64,000 bases of DNA, from positions 148,854-212,853 of the forward strand of contig NZ_CANLZX010000005.1 in assembly GCF_947495675.1 (NCBI RefSeq), given 5' to 3'. Numbering within the stretch: position 1 is the first letter of the stretch; every line of letters begins with the position of its first letter. Under the pieces are notes generated by a model. It searched no databases and had not been told where the DNA came from. It saw only the letters and a program-made list of their open reading frames with translations. Shown here piece after piece: positions 48,571-57,262 of the stretch. The DNA comes from an uncultured Algibacter sp. (GTDB lineage Bacteria > Bacteroidota > Bacteroidia > Flavobacteriales > Flavobacteriaceae). The position numbers and the translations under genes are program-made.

Positions 48571-49329
48571 TTAATGACTTTCTTTTTTATTCTTGATAAA
48601 GGTTTTAGTAGAATCTTCTAGAAGTGTATTTAATTCTTTAAATTCTTCCTTAGTTAATTCACGGTATTCACCTATAGGCATATCTAATTTAATATTCATT
48701 ATTCTAACACGTTTAAGTGTTTGTACCTCATAGTTTAAATAATCACACATTCTTCGAATTTGTCTATTTAATCCTTGAGTTAAAATAATTTTAAATTTAT
48801 AAGTCCCTATTTTTTTGACTTCACATTTTTTGGTTGTTTTTTTTAACTCCTCTAGCGGTATACCACCAGACATGCGTTCAATAAATGTTTGAGAAATAGG
48901 TTTATCAACAGTCACAATATATTCTTTTTCGTGGTTATTACTAGCACGAAGAATTTTGTTTACAATATCGCCATCATCTGTTAAAAGTATTAATCCTTCA
49001 CTTGGTTTGTCAAGCCTTCCAATGGGGAAAATACGTTTTGGGTAATTTATAAAATCAATAATATTATCTTTTTCAACAGAAGTATCTGTAGTACATACAA
49101 TGCCAATAGGTTTATTAAAAGCTAAGTAAACAAAAGATGTTTTTGTGTTTTTTATTTCTTCACCGTCAACAGTAACAACATCATCTGGTGCTATTTTAGT
49201 GCCCATTTCTGGCACAACACCATTAATTGTTACGCGACCTGCGTCAATGAGTTTGTCTGCTTCTCTACGAGAACAATAACCAACTTCACTTAAAAATTTA
49301 TTTATACGTTTTAGAGTTACTTCTGCCAT
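48571..49329 (-). CDS. rluF: 23S rRNA pseudouridine synthase, RluF-like
   Basis: 252 residues: an S4 RNA-binding domain (KRINKFLSEVGYCSRREADKLIDAG) and an RsuA/RluB-type catalytic domain with the catalytic aspartate in PIGRLDKPSEGLILLTDDG and the LTQGLNRQIRRMCDYLNYEV segment typical of RluF, which modifies U2604 in E. coli. RluE or RluB relatives are possible. The ATG lies only 4 bases after a full TAnnTTTG element, so the mRNA may lack a leader. Confidence 0.88.
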   Translation of the reverse strand: MAEVTLKRINKFLSEVGYCSRREADKLIDAGRVTINGVVPEMGTKIAPDDVVTVDGEEIKNTKTSFVYLAFNKPIGIVCTTDTSVEKDNIIDFINYPKRIFPIGRLDKPSEGLILLTDDGDIVNKILRASNNHEKEYIVTVDKPISQTFIERMSGGIPLEELKKTTKKCEVKKIGTYKFKIILTQGLNRQIRRMCDYLNYEVQTLKRVRIMNIKLDMPIGEYRELTKEEFKELNTLLEDSTKTFIKNKKESH

Positions 49330-49333
49330 GGTT

Positions 49334-49341
49334 CAAAAATA
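49334..49341 (-). promoter_or_regulatory. TAnnTTTG promoter element abutting the rluF start
   Basis: On the minus strand TATTTTTG ends 4 bases before the ATG at 49327-49329, so transcription would start at or about the start codon. Confidence 0.55.
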
Positions 49342-49349
49342 CAATAAAC

Positions 49350-50177
49350 TTACTCGTTTAAAAAGTCTAATATGTGTTGATAAACCAATTCGGATTTTAA
49401 GCTATGCCCAAAGCCTTTTGTGGTAATAAAAGTAGCATTATTATAGTTTTGCTTAAATTTTAAACCATCATTATACGGAATAATTTTGTCTTTTTTATCA
49501 TGAATAATAAGTCCTTTAGCTTTCAGTTCTTTTGAAAAAACTGCAGGTGAGAAATATTCAGGTAAGTGGTTAAAGTGTTTTACTATATGGTTTTCAAGCG
49601 CTTTTGAAACACGTGTGTTGTAACCCATCATATTTTCATAGCGATTAAAAACACCAACAAAATCTGCAGGTGCACCTAGTAAAATTAATTTTTTAATAGA
49701 TTTTAATTGGTATTTGTGTTGAAAAAATACGGTTGCCATTCCTCCAACAGAGTGCCCAATTATCGTGTTAGCATTATATTTATTTGCCACTATATTTATG
49801 CATTCTGAGTATAATAATGCGTTAAATAGCTTACCGCCTGAGGCACCGTGCGCAGGTGCATCTAAGGCTATAATATTGAAATTTTGAGTTTTTAACTCTT
49901 CAATTAAATCTTTCCATCTAAAAGAATTGCTTTCCCAGCCATGTGCTAGTAAAATAGTTTCTTTATCACCTTTCCAATGGTAGGTTTTTATTGAAAGACT
50001 TTCGAAATTTATATGACCTTGACTTGCAGATTCTAGATATTTTGATTCTTCAGTTTGAATTTTACCTTTTCTAGGTGTTGAAAATAAATCTATAGCCAGT
50101 TTTGCTGCAAATCTAGATGAAAAGTAACTCGTTAAGTTTATGGTACTACCAATAATTTTTGGAATATAGTTTTTCAT
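49350..50177 (-). CDS. Alpha/beta hydrolase
   Basis: 275 residues with a serine-hydrolase fold: oxyanion region LLAHGWESNSFRW, DAPAHGASGG, the nucleophile in IGHSVGGMATV, an acid in IIHDKKDKIIPY and the catalytic His in TTKGFGHSLK. Substrate unknown. It is the last gene of a compact minus-strand group (YitT, cupin, hydrolase), starting directly after the cupin stop. Confidence 0.9.
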   Translation of the reverse strand: MKNYIPKIIGSTINLTSYFSSRFAAKLAIDLFSTPRKGKIQTEESKYLESASQGHINFESLSIKTYHWKGDKETILLAHGWESNSFRWKDLIEELKTQNFNIIALDAPAHGASGGKLFNALLYSECINIVANKYNANTIIGHSVGGMATVFFQHKYQLKSIKKLILLGAPADFVGVFNRYENMMGYNTRVSKALENHIVKHFNHLPEYFSPAVFSKELKAKGLIIHDKKDKIIPYNDGLKFKQNYNNATFITTKGFGHSLKSELVYQHILDFLNE

Positions 50178-50567
50178 TTAATCTTCTCTGTTTACTAAAT
50201 CCATAGAAAATGCAGGTGTGCAAATGGCTATATATTCGCAAACTTCTGTAAAAGGATTTGAGTATTGCACTCTGGTGTTTCTTTCAATTTTAATGGATTG
50301 TCCAGCTTCCAAAACAATTTGTTCTCCTTCAATTATAAATTGTTTTTTTCCACTAATTATAAATGTAAACTCATCAAATTCTGGTGTTTGAAATGGTTCG
50401 CTCCAGCCAGCTGGAGCTTTCATGTGAGCAATACTTATTTTAGAATTCCCATCGGTAGTATTTCCAAAATGTTCTTTTATTATCTTTCCATCGGTTGTAG
50501 GCACAATAAATGGATTATTTTGAATAGTATATTTTTTTTGAGACATAGTTTGTTTTCTAGGTTTCAT
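50178..50567 (-). CDS. Cupin-domain protein
   Basis: 129 residues (122 if the second Met, at 50546, is used; the sequence MSQKKYTIQNNPF looks a better start). A single beta-barrel cupin with EFDEFTFIISGKKQFIIEG and EAGQSIKIERNTRVQYSNP. The usual metal-binding histidines are not obvious, so it may bind a ligand without a metal. Positioned between YitT and a hydrolase, with gaps of 2 and 0 bp. Confidence 0.82.
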   Translation of the reverse strand: MKPRKQTMSQKKYTIQNNPFIVPTTDGKIIKEHFGNTTDGNSKISIAHMKAPAGWSEPFQTPEFDEFTFIISGKKQFIIEGEQIVLEAGQSIKIERNTRVQYSNPFTEVCEYIAICTPAFSMDLVNRED

Positions 50568-50569
50568 TA

Positions 50570-51550
50570 TTAATGCTGATCTTTTAAAGGTTTTTTCTTA
50601 ATCATTCCACCTTTTAAATCTTTTACAACACCCATAATAACAAAGGCATTTTTATCAATTTTGTCAATTTCGGTTTGTAGTCTAGCAAGTTCTAAACGTG
50701 TTACAACGGTATAGATTATATCTTTATCATAACTCTCCCCACTTGAACCATACCCACCTTTTCCGGCGTAAATAGTACATGCTCTTCCTAATTTTTGAGT
50801 AAGCATAAGTTTTAATTCTTTATGCATGTTAGAAATGATAGTAACACCAACATATTCTTCAACGCCATCTACAACAAAATCTACTGTTTTTGCTGCTGAT
50901 AAGTAAGTTAAAATAGCGTAAAGCGCTGTTTCTATAGATAAGACATAAGCTCCAATAGAGAAAATTAAAATATTAATTAGCAGTAATACATCACCAATAG
51001 TAAGCGATAGCTTTCTGCCTAAATAAATAGCTAATACTTCGGTTCCATCTATAACACTTCCTCCTCGCATAGACATACCAATGCCTAGACCTAAAAAGAA
51101 ACCACCAAAAACGGCAATGAGTAACTTATCGTCTGTTATTGTAGGATAGTTTACAAAATGTACCACCAAGGCTAGAAACGTAATTGCTACAATACTTCTT
51201 AAAGCAAATTTATTGCCTATGGTTTTTGATGCTAAAATTATAAAAGGCAGGTTTACTATTATTAAAAGGAAACCAAGTTTTAAGCTAGTAATATTTTCTA
51301 AAAGTAAAGAAATACCAGTAGCTCCACCATCAATAAAACTATTAGGAAGTAAAAAGCCTTTTAATCCAAAACCTGCTGAGAAAACCCCAATAGCAATAAA
51401 AATATATTCTTTTATAGCATGACTTATTTCTACTTCAAAAACTTTAACTAATGGCTCTATTTGTTTTTTTGTAACAGGAGTGTTAACTTGTTTCTTTTCA
51501 AGTTTTTTTCGAGCTATATCAACTAAAATTTTTGATAAGAGTGGGTTCAT
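50570..51550 (-). CDS. YitT-family membrane protein with DUF2179 domain
   Basis: 326 residues. After a basic N-terminus come five to six membrane segments typical of the YitT family (FGLKGFLLPNSFIDGGATGI, GIGMSMRGGSVIDGTEVLAI) and a C-terminal cytosolic DUF2179 domain (VGVTIISNMHKELKLMLTQKL...). Function not established; transport roles have been proposed. Heads the three-gene group that ends with the hydrolase. Confidence 0.92.
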   Translation of the reverse strand: MNPLLSKILVDIARKKLEKKQVNTPVTKKQIEPLVKVFEVEISHAIKEYIFIAIGVFSAGFGLKGFLLPNSFIDGGATGISLLLENITSLKLGFLLIIVNLPFIILASKTIGNKFALRSIVAITFLALVVHFVNYPTITDDKLLIAVFGGFFLGLGIGMSMRGGSVIDGTEVLAIYLGRKLSLTIGDVLLLINILIFSIGAYVLSIETALYAILTYLSAAKTVDFVVDGVEEYVGVTIISNMHKELKLMLTQKLGRACTIYAGKGGYGSSGESYDKDIIYTVVTRLELARLQTEIDKIDKNAFVIMGVVKDLKGGMIKKKPLKDQH

Positions 51551-51562
51551 TCGGGTTTTTTA

Positions 51563-52120
51563 TTAATTATTCCAATTAACAAAAAAGTACTTTATTTTAG
51601 CATTTTCTGGAATATGAGTGGATTCAAATTTTAAATCCATATCAAATCTAAGGTTTGCAGGTAGTTCTTTCTTGTCAATTGTAATATTAACGTTAATTTC
51701 ATCAATAGCTATAACAATTGAGTTTATTAAGTTGCTAATTCTTGAAATTTTATAGTTTTCTTGAATGTCTTTAAAAGTGCTTATTGTTGTTAAGTTTTTA
51801 TTTGTTTTATAGCGTTCGTCAAGTATACGAATGTTACCAATGGTAGCGGTCGAGTCTAAGGCTCTTTTTGGTGTTAATGTTAATAGCTTTTTGCCGCCTT
51901 TTTCAAATATCTCAATGTTGTTTATATTACCAGTAAACTCATCACCACTAATAAATTTTACAATAGAATCATTAGCGTAAATATTTTTTAAATCTTTTAC
52001 TTGAGTTGAGTCTGTAAGTAAGCCAACGTGATTTTTACTTATTTCAAAAGGATTTTGCTCTTTGTTACAGTTTAATAATAGTAGGCTTAAGGCTATTAAC
52101 CCTAGAATTGATTGGCGCAT
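51563..52120 (-). CDS. Lipoprotein of unknown function
   Basis: 185 residues with a lipoprotein signal (LIALSLLLLNC, Cys 18). The mature part is mixed alpha/beta with several short beta-like strands (GNIRILDERYKTNKN, NVNITIDKK). No family recognised. It lies between the HerA-like ATPase gene (33 bp upstream) and YitT (12 bp downstream), all on the minus strand. Probably anchored in the outer membrane facing the periplasm. Confidence 0.75.
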   Translation of the reverse strand: MRQSILGLIALSLLLLNCNKEQNPFEISKNHVGLLTDSTQVKDLKNIYANDSIVKFISGDEFTGNINNIEIFEKGGKKLLTLTPKRALDSTATIGNIRILDERYKTNKNLTTISTFKDIQENYKISRISNLINSIVIAIDEINVNITIDKKELPANLRFDMDLKFESTHIPENAKIKYFFVNWNN

Positions 52121-52153
52121 AAAGTTTGTAATTTATTAATGTTAATTTTAGAC

Positions 52154-53695
52154 TTATTTTTTCATCACTTTTGTTAAGATTCCAAAAACACTTCTTATAA
52201 AAGTAGCACTTGTTAGTACTTTAACAATTGGATTCATAGCAGTACTTTTTCGGCGTGTTCTTGTTGTTTTTTTCTTAGACTCTGCTTTTTTGAGTGCTTC
52301 TTTTTCTTTTAACGCTTTTTCTTTAGCTTCTTCGGCATCAGCTATTTTAATCTTTTCATTCAGCATTTCGTAAGCACTTTCTCTATCAATAGTTTCGTTG
52401 TATTTTTTAACCATTTTTGATTTTGAAAGTAAAGTACTTAATTCGTTATCGGTTAAAACATCCATTCTGCTCATTGGAGCACGCATCATAGTTGCAGCTA
52501 AGGGAGTAGGTCGCCCTTTTTCGTCTAGTGCAGATACTAAAGCTTCTCCAATACCTAATGATGTTAAAACCTCAGTTGTATCATAATATTCAGAATCAGG
52601 ATAGTTTTGAGCTGTTAATTTTATAGCTTTTCTGTCTTTTGCAGTAAATGCTCTAAGCGCATGTTGAATTTTTAAACCTAATTGCCCTAAAACAGCTTCA
52701 GGAACATCAGTTGGATTTTGAGTTACAAAATATAAACCAACTCCTTTACTTCGTATCAGTTTTACAATACTTTCTATTTGATTTAAAAGTGCTTTAGAGG
52801 CTTCATTAAATATTAAATGTGCTTCATCAATAAACAAAATAAGTTCTGGTCTATCACTATCTCCTTGTTCAGGAAAGGTAGAATAAATTTCAGCAAGTAA
52901 ACTCAACATAAATGTTGAAAACAGTTTAGGTCTGTCTTGAATATCTGTTAATCTTAATATGTTTATATAACCACGGCCATTTTCATCAACTCGAAGTAAA
53001 TCTTCAACATCAAAAGAGGTTTCACCAAAAAACAAATCAGCGCCTTGTTGTTCCAGTTCGATAATTTTTCTTAAAATAGAGCCCGTTGAGGCTGTAGAAA
53101 TTCTTCCATAAGACTCTGTGAATTCAGCTTTACCTTCTTGAGTTGCGTATTGTAGTATTTTTTTAAAATCTTTTAAATCTAGAAGGGGCAGTTTATTGTC
53201 ATCACAGTATTGAAAAATAACTGCTACAATTCCTGATTGTGTTTCGCTTAAGTCTAATATTCTTGAAAGTAATACAGGACCAAATTCACTTACTGTAGCT
53301 CTTAATCTTACACCGTCTTGTTCTGATAATGTTAAAACCTCAACAGGAAATGATTTTGCTTCAAATGGTAAGCCTATTTTTTCATGGCGTTCATCTATTT
53401 TTGGATGACCAGGACTTGGTTGGGCTAACCCACTTAAATCACCTTTTATATCCATAAGCAAAACGGGAATACCTTTGTCACTTAAATTTTCTGCTAAAAC
53501 TTGTAAAGATTTTGTTTTTCCGGTACCGGTTGCTCCTGCAATTAAACCATGACGGTTCATGGTTTTGAGCGGTATTTTAACGTGTGCTCCAGTAACGGTT
53601 TCGCCATTTAGCATAGCTGCTCCAACTGGAATAAAATCGCCTTTAGTTTTGTTGCCTTCTGTTATGTAATTAAAAAAAGTTTCCTTTGTACTCAT
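52154..53695 (-). CDS. HerA-like ATPase (DUF853 family)
   Basis: 513 residues. Walker A GATGTGKT at residues 54-61, a Walker B-type segment LILFIDEAHLIF and TQNPTDVPEAVLGQLGLK near the arginine-finger region place it among FtsK/HerA P-loop NTPases of the YjgR/DUF853 type. A long Lys/Glu-rich helical linker precedes a short C-terminal tail. Some family members act on DNA or in membrane processes; the role here is unknown. No nuclease partner (NurA) is adjacent. Confidence 0.88.
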   Translation of the reverse strand: MSTKETFFNYITEGNKTKGDFIPVGAAMLNGETVTGAHVKIPLKTMNRHGLIAGATGTGKTKSLQVLAENLSDKGIPVLLMDIKGDLSGLAQPSPGHPKIDERHEKIGLPFEAKSFPVEVLTLSEQDGVRLRATVSEFGPVLLSRILDLSETQSGIVAVIFQYCDDNKLPLLDLKDFKKILQYATQEGKAEFTESYGRISTASTGSILRKIIELEQQGADLFFGETSFDVEDLLRVDENGRGYINILRLTDIQDRPKLFSTFMLSLLAEIYSTFPEQGDSDRPELILFIDEAHLIFNEASKALLNQIESIVKLIRSKGVGLYFVTQNPTDVPEAVLGQLGLKIQHALRAFTAKDRKAIKLTAQNYPDSEYYDTTEVLTSLGIGEALVSALDEKGRPTPLAATMMRAPMSRMDVLTDNELSTLLSKSKMVKKYNETIDRESAYEMLNEKIKIADAEEAKEKALKEKEALKKAESKKKTTRTRRKSTAMNPIVKVLTSATFIRSVFGILTKVMKK

Positions 53696-53788
53696 GCCTT
53701 ATATTTTGCATAAAAATACAGGAAAAATAAGGAAGAAAAAAATGAGTTTTTAGATTAAAATATTATTCAAAAAAACTAAATATTAATT

Positions 53789-54484
53789 TTAGTTTAAGCG
53801 CGTTATTCCAATGTTTATGAATACTGCATTTAGAGTAGTTCCTCCATTATTCAATACATATCTTAATCTTACTACATCATTTGCATTAATAGGATAGATA
53901 ATGCTCCCACTTGTCCCCCAATAATCGGTACTAGTTAAAGTTGCAACTCCTCTATTTAAATAACCAACTAAAACATTATTAATAGTAAGTGCCAAAATAT
54001 ATTTTGTATTACCACTTGGCATATTACTGGAGGATAGAGATGCAGTAAATAGATAGTTTCCTTGCTCTAGAATAGTAACAGTTCCATTTCCAGTAACATT
54101 ATACACGTCGGGATTTGTTACAATAACTTCTGCAGATCCTATGGGGAAATTAACATACGTGTTGTTTGGGGTAGCGAGAATATTATTACCACCTCCAAAG
54201 GCTCTGTTTATAACAAGTGCAGAGTTTGATATGCTTGACCAAATACTGTTTTTATAAACATAATATGAATTTCTTGTAGTGTTAAAAACCAATGCACCAT
54301 CTAAAGGAGTAGGTATGGCATTCATTTCTAAAGAGGTCATTCTAGGCGGGATTAGGGCGCCAACTGTACTGTCTATTTGTAAGGCCGAAGAGTCATCAGG
54401 GTTTGTTGTACCAATACCAACTTGAGAATAGCAATGATAATTGATACATAATAGCATAATTAACACATGTGTTATGTGCTTCAT
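53789..54484 (-). CDS. Secreted beta-rich protein of unknown function
   Basis: 231 residues with a signal peptide ending CYSQ. The mature start QVGIGTTNPDDSSALQIDST and the IPPRMTSLEMNAIP segment are typical of a common Bacteroidota class of exported proteins whose start resembles tail-fibre 'GIGTTNP' proteins. The C-terminal 130 residues look like a jelly-roll (GNGTVTILEQGNYLFTASLS...). Surface exposed or periplasmic; function unknown. Confidence 0.75.
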   Translation of the reverse strand: MKHITHVLIMLLCINYHCYSQVGIGTTNPDDSSALQIDSTVGALIPPRMTSLEMNAIPTPLDGALVFNTTRNSYYVYKNSIWSSISNSALVINRAFGGGNNILATPNNTYVNFPIGSAEVIVTNPDVYNVTGNGTVTILEQGNYLFTASLSSSNMPSGNTKYILALTINNVLVGYLNRGVATLTSTDYWGTSGSIIYPINANDVVRLRYVLNNGGTTLNAVFINIGITRLN

Positions 54485-54591
54485 TTTTTTGGGGATTGAG
54501 AGGTGAAAGATTCATAAATTAACTAATCAATAGCAAGTTAATTAAATTACATTGAAATACAAAATACTTAGAAAAAAGTAAAGGGAATATG

Positions 54592-54599
54592 TATATTTG
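54592..54599 (+). promoter_or_regulatory. TAnnTTTG promoter element abutting queE
   Basis: TATATTTG ends 6 bases before the ATG at 54606, so the transcript should begin at or within a few bases of the start codon. A TTG at 54597 in frame lies inside this element and is not the start. Confidence 0.6.
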
Positions 54600-54605
54600 T
54601 ACCCT

Positions 54606-55235
54606 ATGATTAAAGAGATACAGCAATTAGTAGATAAAGGTGAAATGTTACCTTTAATGGAAGAGTTTTATACCATTCAAGGAGAAGGGTTTCATAAAGG
54701 AACAGCTGCATATTTTGTGCGAATTGGAGGTTGCGATGTGGGCTGCCATTGGTGTGATGTGAAAGAAAGCTGGAATGCAAATTTACACCCACCAACTGAA
54801 ACTTATAAAATTGTAGAAAACGCTAAGAAATATAGCGATACCATAGTTGTAACTGGAGGCGAACCTTTAACTTGGGATATGACGGTTTTAACTACTCAAT
54901 TAAAAGCAGAAGGTTTGCAAGTGCATATTGAAACATCTGGAGCTTATAAATTAACAGGTATTTGGGATTGGATATGTTTATCGCCCAAAAAAATGAAGTT
55001 GCCAACTCAAGAAGTTTATGATAAGGCAGACGAATTAAAAATGATTATTTACAATAAAGATGATTTTCGTTTTGCTGAAGAGCAAGCTGCTAAAGTTAAT
55101 AAAGATTGTATTTTGTATTTACAACCAGAATGGAGTAAACGTGATAAAGTGGTTCCAGAAATTGTAGATTATGTTATGAAAAATCCAAAATGGAAGGTGT
55201 CTTTACAAACGCATAAGTATTTGAATATTCCTTAA
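54606..55235 (+). CDS. queE: 7-carboxy-7-deazaguanine synthase (radical SAM)
   Basis: 209 residues. Radical-SAM enzyme of queuosine biosynthesis that forms CDG. The iron-sulfur cluster motif GGCDVGCHWCD (C-x3-C-x2-C) follows the substrate-binding EEFYTIQGEGFHKGTAAYFVR; SAM-binding TGGEPLTW follows. I choose the ATG at 54606; three codons upstream a TTG is also in frame but it overlaps the promoter element. No other queuosine genes are adjacent. Confidence 0.93.
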   Translation: MIKEIQQLVDKGEMLPLMEEFYTIQGEGFHKGTAAYFVRIGGCDVGCHWCDVKESWNANLHPPTETYKIVENAKKYSDTIVVTGGEPLTWDMTVLTTQLKAEGLQVHIETSGAYKLTGIWDWICLSPKKMKLPTQEVYDKADELKMIIYNKDDFRFAEEQAAKVNKDCILYLQPEWSKRDKVVPEIVDYVMKNPKWKVSLQTHKYLNIP

Positions 55236-55236
55236 C

Positions 55237-55557
55237 ATGAAAAAACTGAAACTTTTAAAATTTGGGCGCGATTTTAAACCCGATAAACAAATAATTTTAA
55301 GAGATTATTTAGCCATAGAGCGTACCCGCTTAGCAAATGAGCGCACGTTATTATCTTACATTAGGTCGTCGTTGTATTTGCTTTTGGGTAGTATTGGTTT
55401 TTTTCAATTAAAAGACTTTCCCAATTTTAAATATTTAGCATTAGTCTCTTTAGTATTCAGCGTTATTTTCTTTATAATTGGTGTGTTTAGATTTCGATTG
55501 CTTAAAAAAAGTTTAAAACGTCTTTATTACATGTCTGAAAAAGACAAGGACAAATAA
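55237..55557 (+). CDS. DUF202 (YidH-like) membrane protein
   Basis: 106 residues. The conserved RTRLANERTLLSYIRSSL segment near the start is the DUF202 hallmark, followed by two membrane segments (SLYLLLGSIGFFQL and ALVSLVFSVIFFIIGVFRF). Function unknown. Starts one base after the queE stop, so it probably shares its transcript. Confidence 0.88.
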   Translation: MKKLKLLKFGRDFKPDKQIILRDYLAIERTRLANERTLLSYIRSSLYLLLGSIGFFQLKDFPNFKYLALVSLVFSVIFFIIGVFRFRLLKKSLKRLYYMSEKDKDK

Positions 55558-55639
55558 TTAAAACTTAAAGTGTATTGACAAAAAAATGCTTCAAAAGTTT
55601 AAAACCTTCAAAGCATTTATATGTTTTTATTAGTAACTA

Positions 55640-56185
55640 CTATTTAGTAAAAGGTACAGCAACTCGTGTTGTTCCCCATCCTAAATGTAAGTGTACGCCA
55701 TCATCAGCTTTTTCAAAAGCCATCGAAAAAGCTTCAAGAGATTTATCATCACTAGAAACAGGTACCGTTAAGCGCGCCACATCATTTTCTTCTTTATAGA
55801 AATAAGACCCCCAAACATTAACATCGGTACTAATTATGGCAGTCCATTCTTTTTCACCAGGAATTACATAAAAAGAGTATGTTCCAGCTTTAATAGTCGT
55901 GTCGCCTAATTTCATATCTGTATAAAGTGTTAATTCAGGCGCTTCGTTTGCTCCGGTTCTCCATACCTCACCATTTTTGGCTAATTTAGATACTTCTCTG
56001 CCTTTTAGTTGCGGTCTGCTGTAAACAATTTTAATTAATTTCTCGGCATTTTTGTAATCTGCAGGAAATGCTGCAGCATCCATTGGGCTTTTGTCTAAAT
56101 CTTTAAATTTCTGTGCATTTGTATTAAACGAAAGTAGCATTATAAATGCAAATGCCATGCTTGTAAAAAGTGTTGTTTTTTTCAT
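55640..56185 (-). CDS. DUF2911-family secreted protein
   Basis: 181 residues with a signal peptide ending NTNAQ. The DUF2911 core is visible: IVYSRPQLKGREVSK, WRTGANEAPELTLYTDMKLGD and AGTYSFYVIPGEKEWTAIIS. Common in Bacteroidota; function unknown. It converges on the DUF202 gene with an 82-bp gap that holds a weak inverted repeat. It marks the left edge of the accessory region. Confidence 0.88.
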   Translation of the reverse strand: MKKTTLFTSMAFAFIMLLSFNTNAQKFKDLDKSPMDAAAFPADYKNAEKLIKIVYSRPQLKGREVSKLAKNGEVWRTGANEAPELTLYTDMKLGDTTIKAGTYSFYVIPGEKEWTAIISTDVNVWGSYFYKEENDVARLTVPVSSDDKSLEAFSMAFEKADDGVHLHLGWGTTRVAVPFTK

Positions 56186-56306
56186 AATGAGTTTTTGTTT
56201 TTGTAAGCTGAAAGGTAAACCGTATTTGTCTTAAAGTTTTTATAAAAGTCGGTGTAGAATGTTAAAGTTTACATTTTTTAAGATAAATAGGTCATAATTA
56301 TTTGGA

Positions 56307-56330
56307 CGTTACGGCATGAGTTGGGCTTTC
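56307..56330 (+). repeat. Degenerate REP-like fragment R3
   Basis: 24 bases matching the conserved block of R2 (45283-45306) at 19 of 24 positions, in the same orientation. It abuts the 3' end of the DUF6090-type gene at the left end of the cassette array. Confidence 0.45.
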
Positions 56331-56331
56331 G

Positions 56332-57099
56332 TTATTTTACGAGCTCTTGCTCAATTTCTTTTATAGTAGTCTCAATTTCTGCCTTTATACGTCCAAATAG
56401 ATTTGGCCCATTCGTTGCTTTAGCCGATAGGTAGTAAGCTAATAGATAATTTTCAAATTCAGCTGATTCGAATAATCTTTTGTTATCTATCTTTTCGGAA
56501 ATTGACGCGCTATCAAAATCCATAAATCCAATATCCATCACAAGTTTTCGTACACTTCCCTTATTATAAAAAATAATACGCAATTTATCTTCTGTGAAAT
56601 CCATTGCATTTAACTGAATGTTTAAATATTCCAATGAGCTATTAAAAGAGGCTAGGTTTTGCCTTAAACTTTTATTTAAAATGATATTGAGTTTACCTGA
56701 ACTAATGATATCTTCTAAAACTCCTGTTGCTGGTATATAGCCAATGGAACTACCGAAAATAGGAGCGAACTTTTGAGAAATTTTCTGAGTACTAACAGTA
56801 TCAAGCACATTTCTGTCAAATAAATTCAATAGATATTCAAGTGACTCTATACGTTGCTCATTTTCTTGAATAGAGTTGTTTATTATGTTCAAGTTATTTT
56901 TAAATTCTGCTTGTAGGGATAATAAATATTCCTGCTCTAGACTTCTTTCATTGTTGTAATTATTGTTATTATTAATCTGTAAAGCTATTAATATACCAAT
57001 AACAACAAGTATGATTTCTCCGATAGCATAAAGCAGATATTTACTGAATTTATTTTCAGTTAGCATTTTTTGGCGAATTTTTCTAAAGAATTTTATCAT
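56332..57099 (-). CDS. DUF6090-type membrane protein
   Basis: 255 residues. The start MIKFFRKIRQKMLTENKFSK and the membrane segment YAIGEIILVVIGILIALQIN are the hallmark of a Flavobacteriia family (DUF6090) with one N-terminal membrane helix and a long, mostly helical extracytoplasmic part. Function unknown. Leftmost gene of a row of single genes, each preceded by a related structured repeat; its own upstream repeat is at 57104-57258. Confidence 0.85.
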   Translation of the reverse strand: MIKFFRKIRQKMLTENKFSKYLLYAIGEIILVVIGILIALQINNNNNYNNERSLEQEYLLSLQAEFKNNLNIINNSIQENEQRIESLEYLLNLFDRNVLDTVSTQKISQKFAPIFGSSIGYIPATGVLEDIISSGKLNIILNKSLRQNLASFNSSLEYLNIQLNAMDFTEDKLRIIFYNKGSVRKLVMDIGFMDFDSASISEKIDNKRLFESAEFENYLLAYYLSAKATNGPNLFGRIKAEIETTIKEIEQELVK

Positions 57100-57103
57100 T
57101 GGT

Positions 57104-57258
57104 TAGCGGTTTGTTATAATGAAGCATCAACGGTTTCGGTTACGAGTAGTTACGTGGTTTAGCATTTAACTTTGCAAGTACATACTAAGCTGAAAATTTG
57201 CTAGAATTTTCAGAAGTAGGCGAGAGCAAGTAATTACTTATAGTTATTGTTATGCACA
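57104..57258 (+). repeat. Cassette repeat A (type 1)
   Basis: About 155 bp between two minus-strand genes. It shares the layout of repeats B, C, E and F: a left segment with GGTTTGTTATAA, a GTGGTTTAGCA block, a central hairpin and a right end TATAGTTATTGTTATGC. The hairpin is a perfect 9-bp stem (57190-57198 with 57205-57213) whose base pairs differ from those in the other copies but still pair. Confidence 0.7.
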
Positions 57259-57262
57259 TGTT

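Noticed and set aside
52154..53695. HerA-NurA or defence-system ATPase
   Set aside because: No nuclease or other defence gene is adjacent; neighbours are a lipoprotein and an exported protein.
53789..54484. Phage tail-fibre gene and prophage
   Set aside because: The GIGTTNP-type start is common in exported Bacteroidota proteins, a signal peptide is present, and no other phage gene is near.
54589..54606. Alternative queE starts (ATG at 54589 or TTG at 54597)
   Set aside because: The TTG lies inside the TAnnTTTG element and the ATG at 54589 is in another frame; homologous sequence begins at MIKEIQQL.
55584..55618. Inverted repeat between the DUF202 and DUF2911 genes as a terminator
   Set aside because: Only an 8-bp stem with a long loop and no T run; too weak to list.
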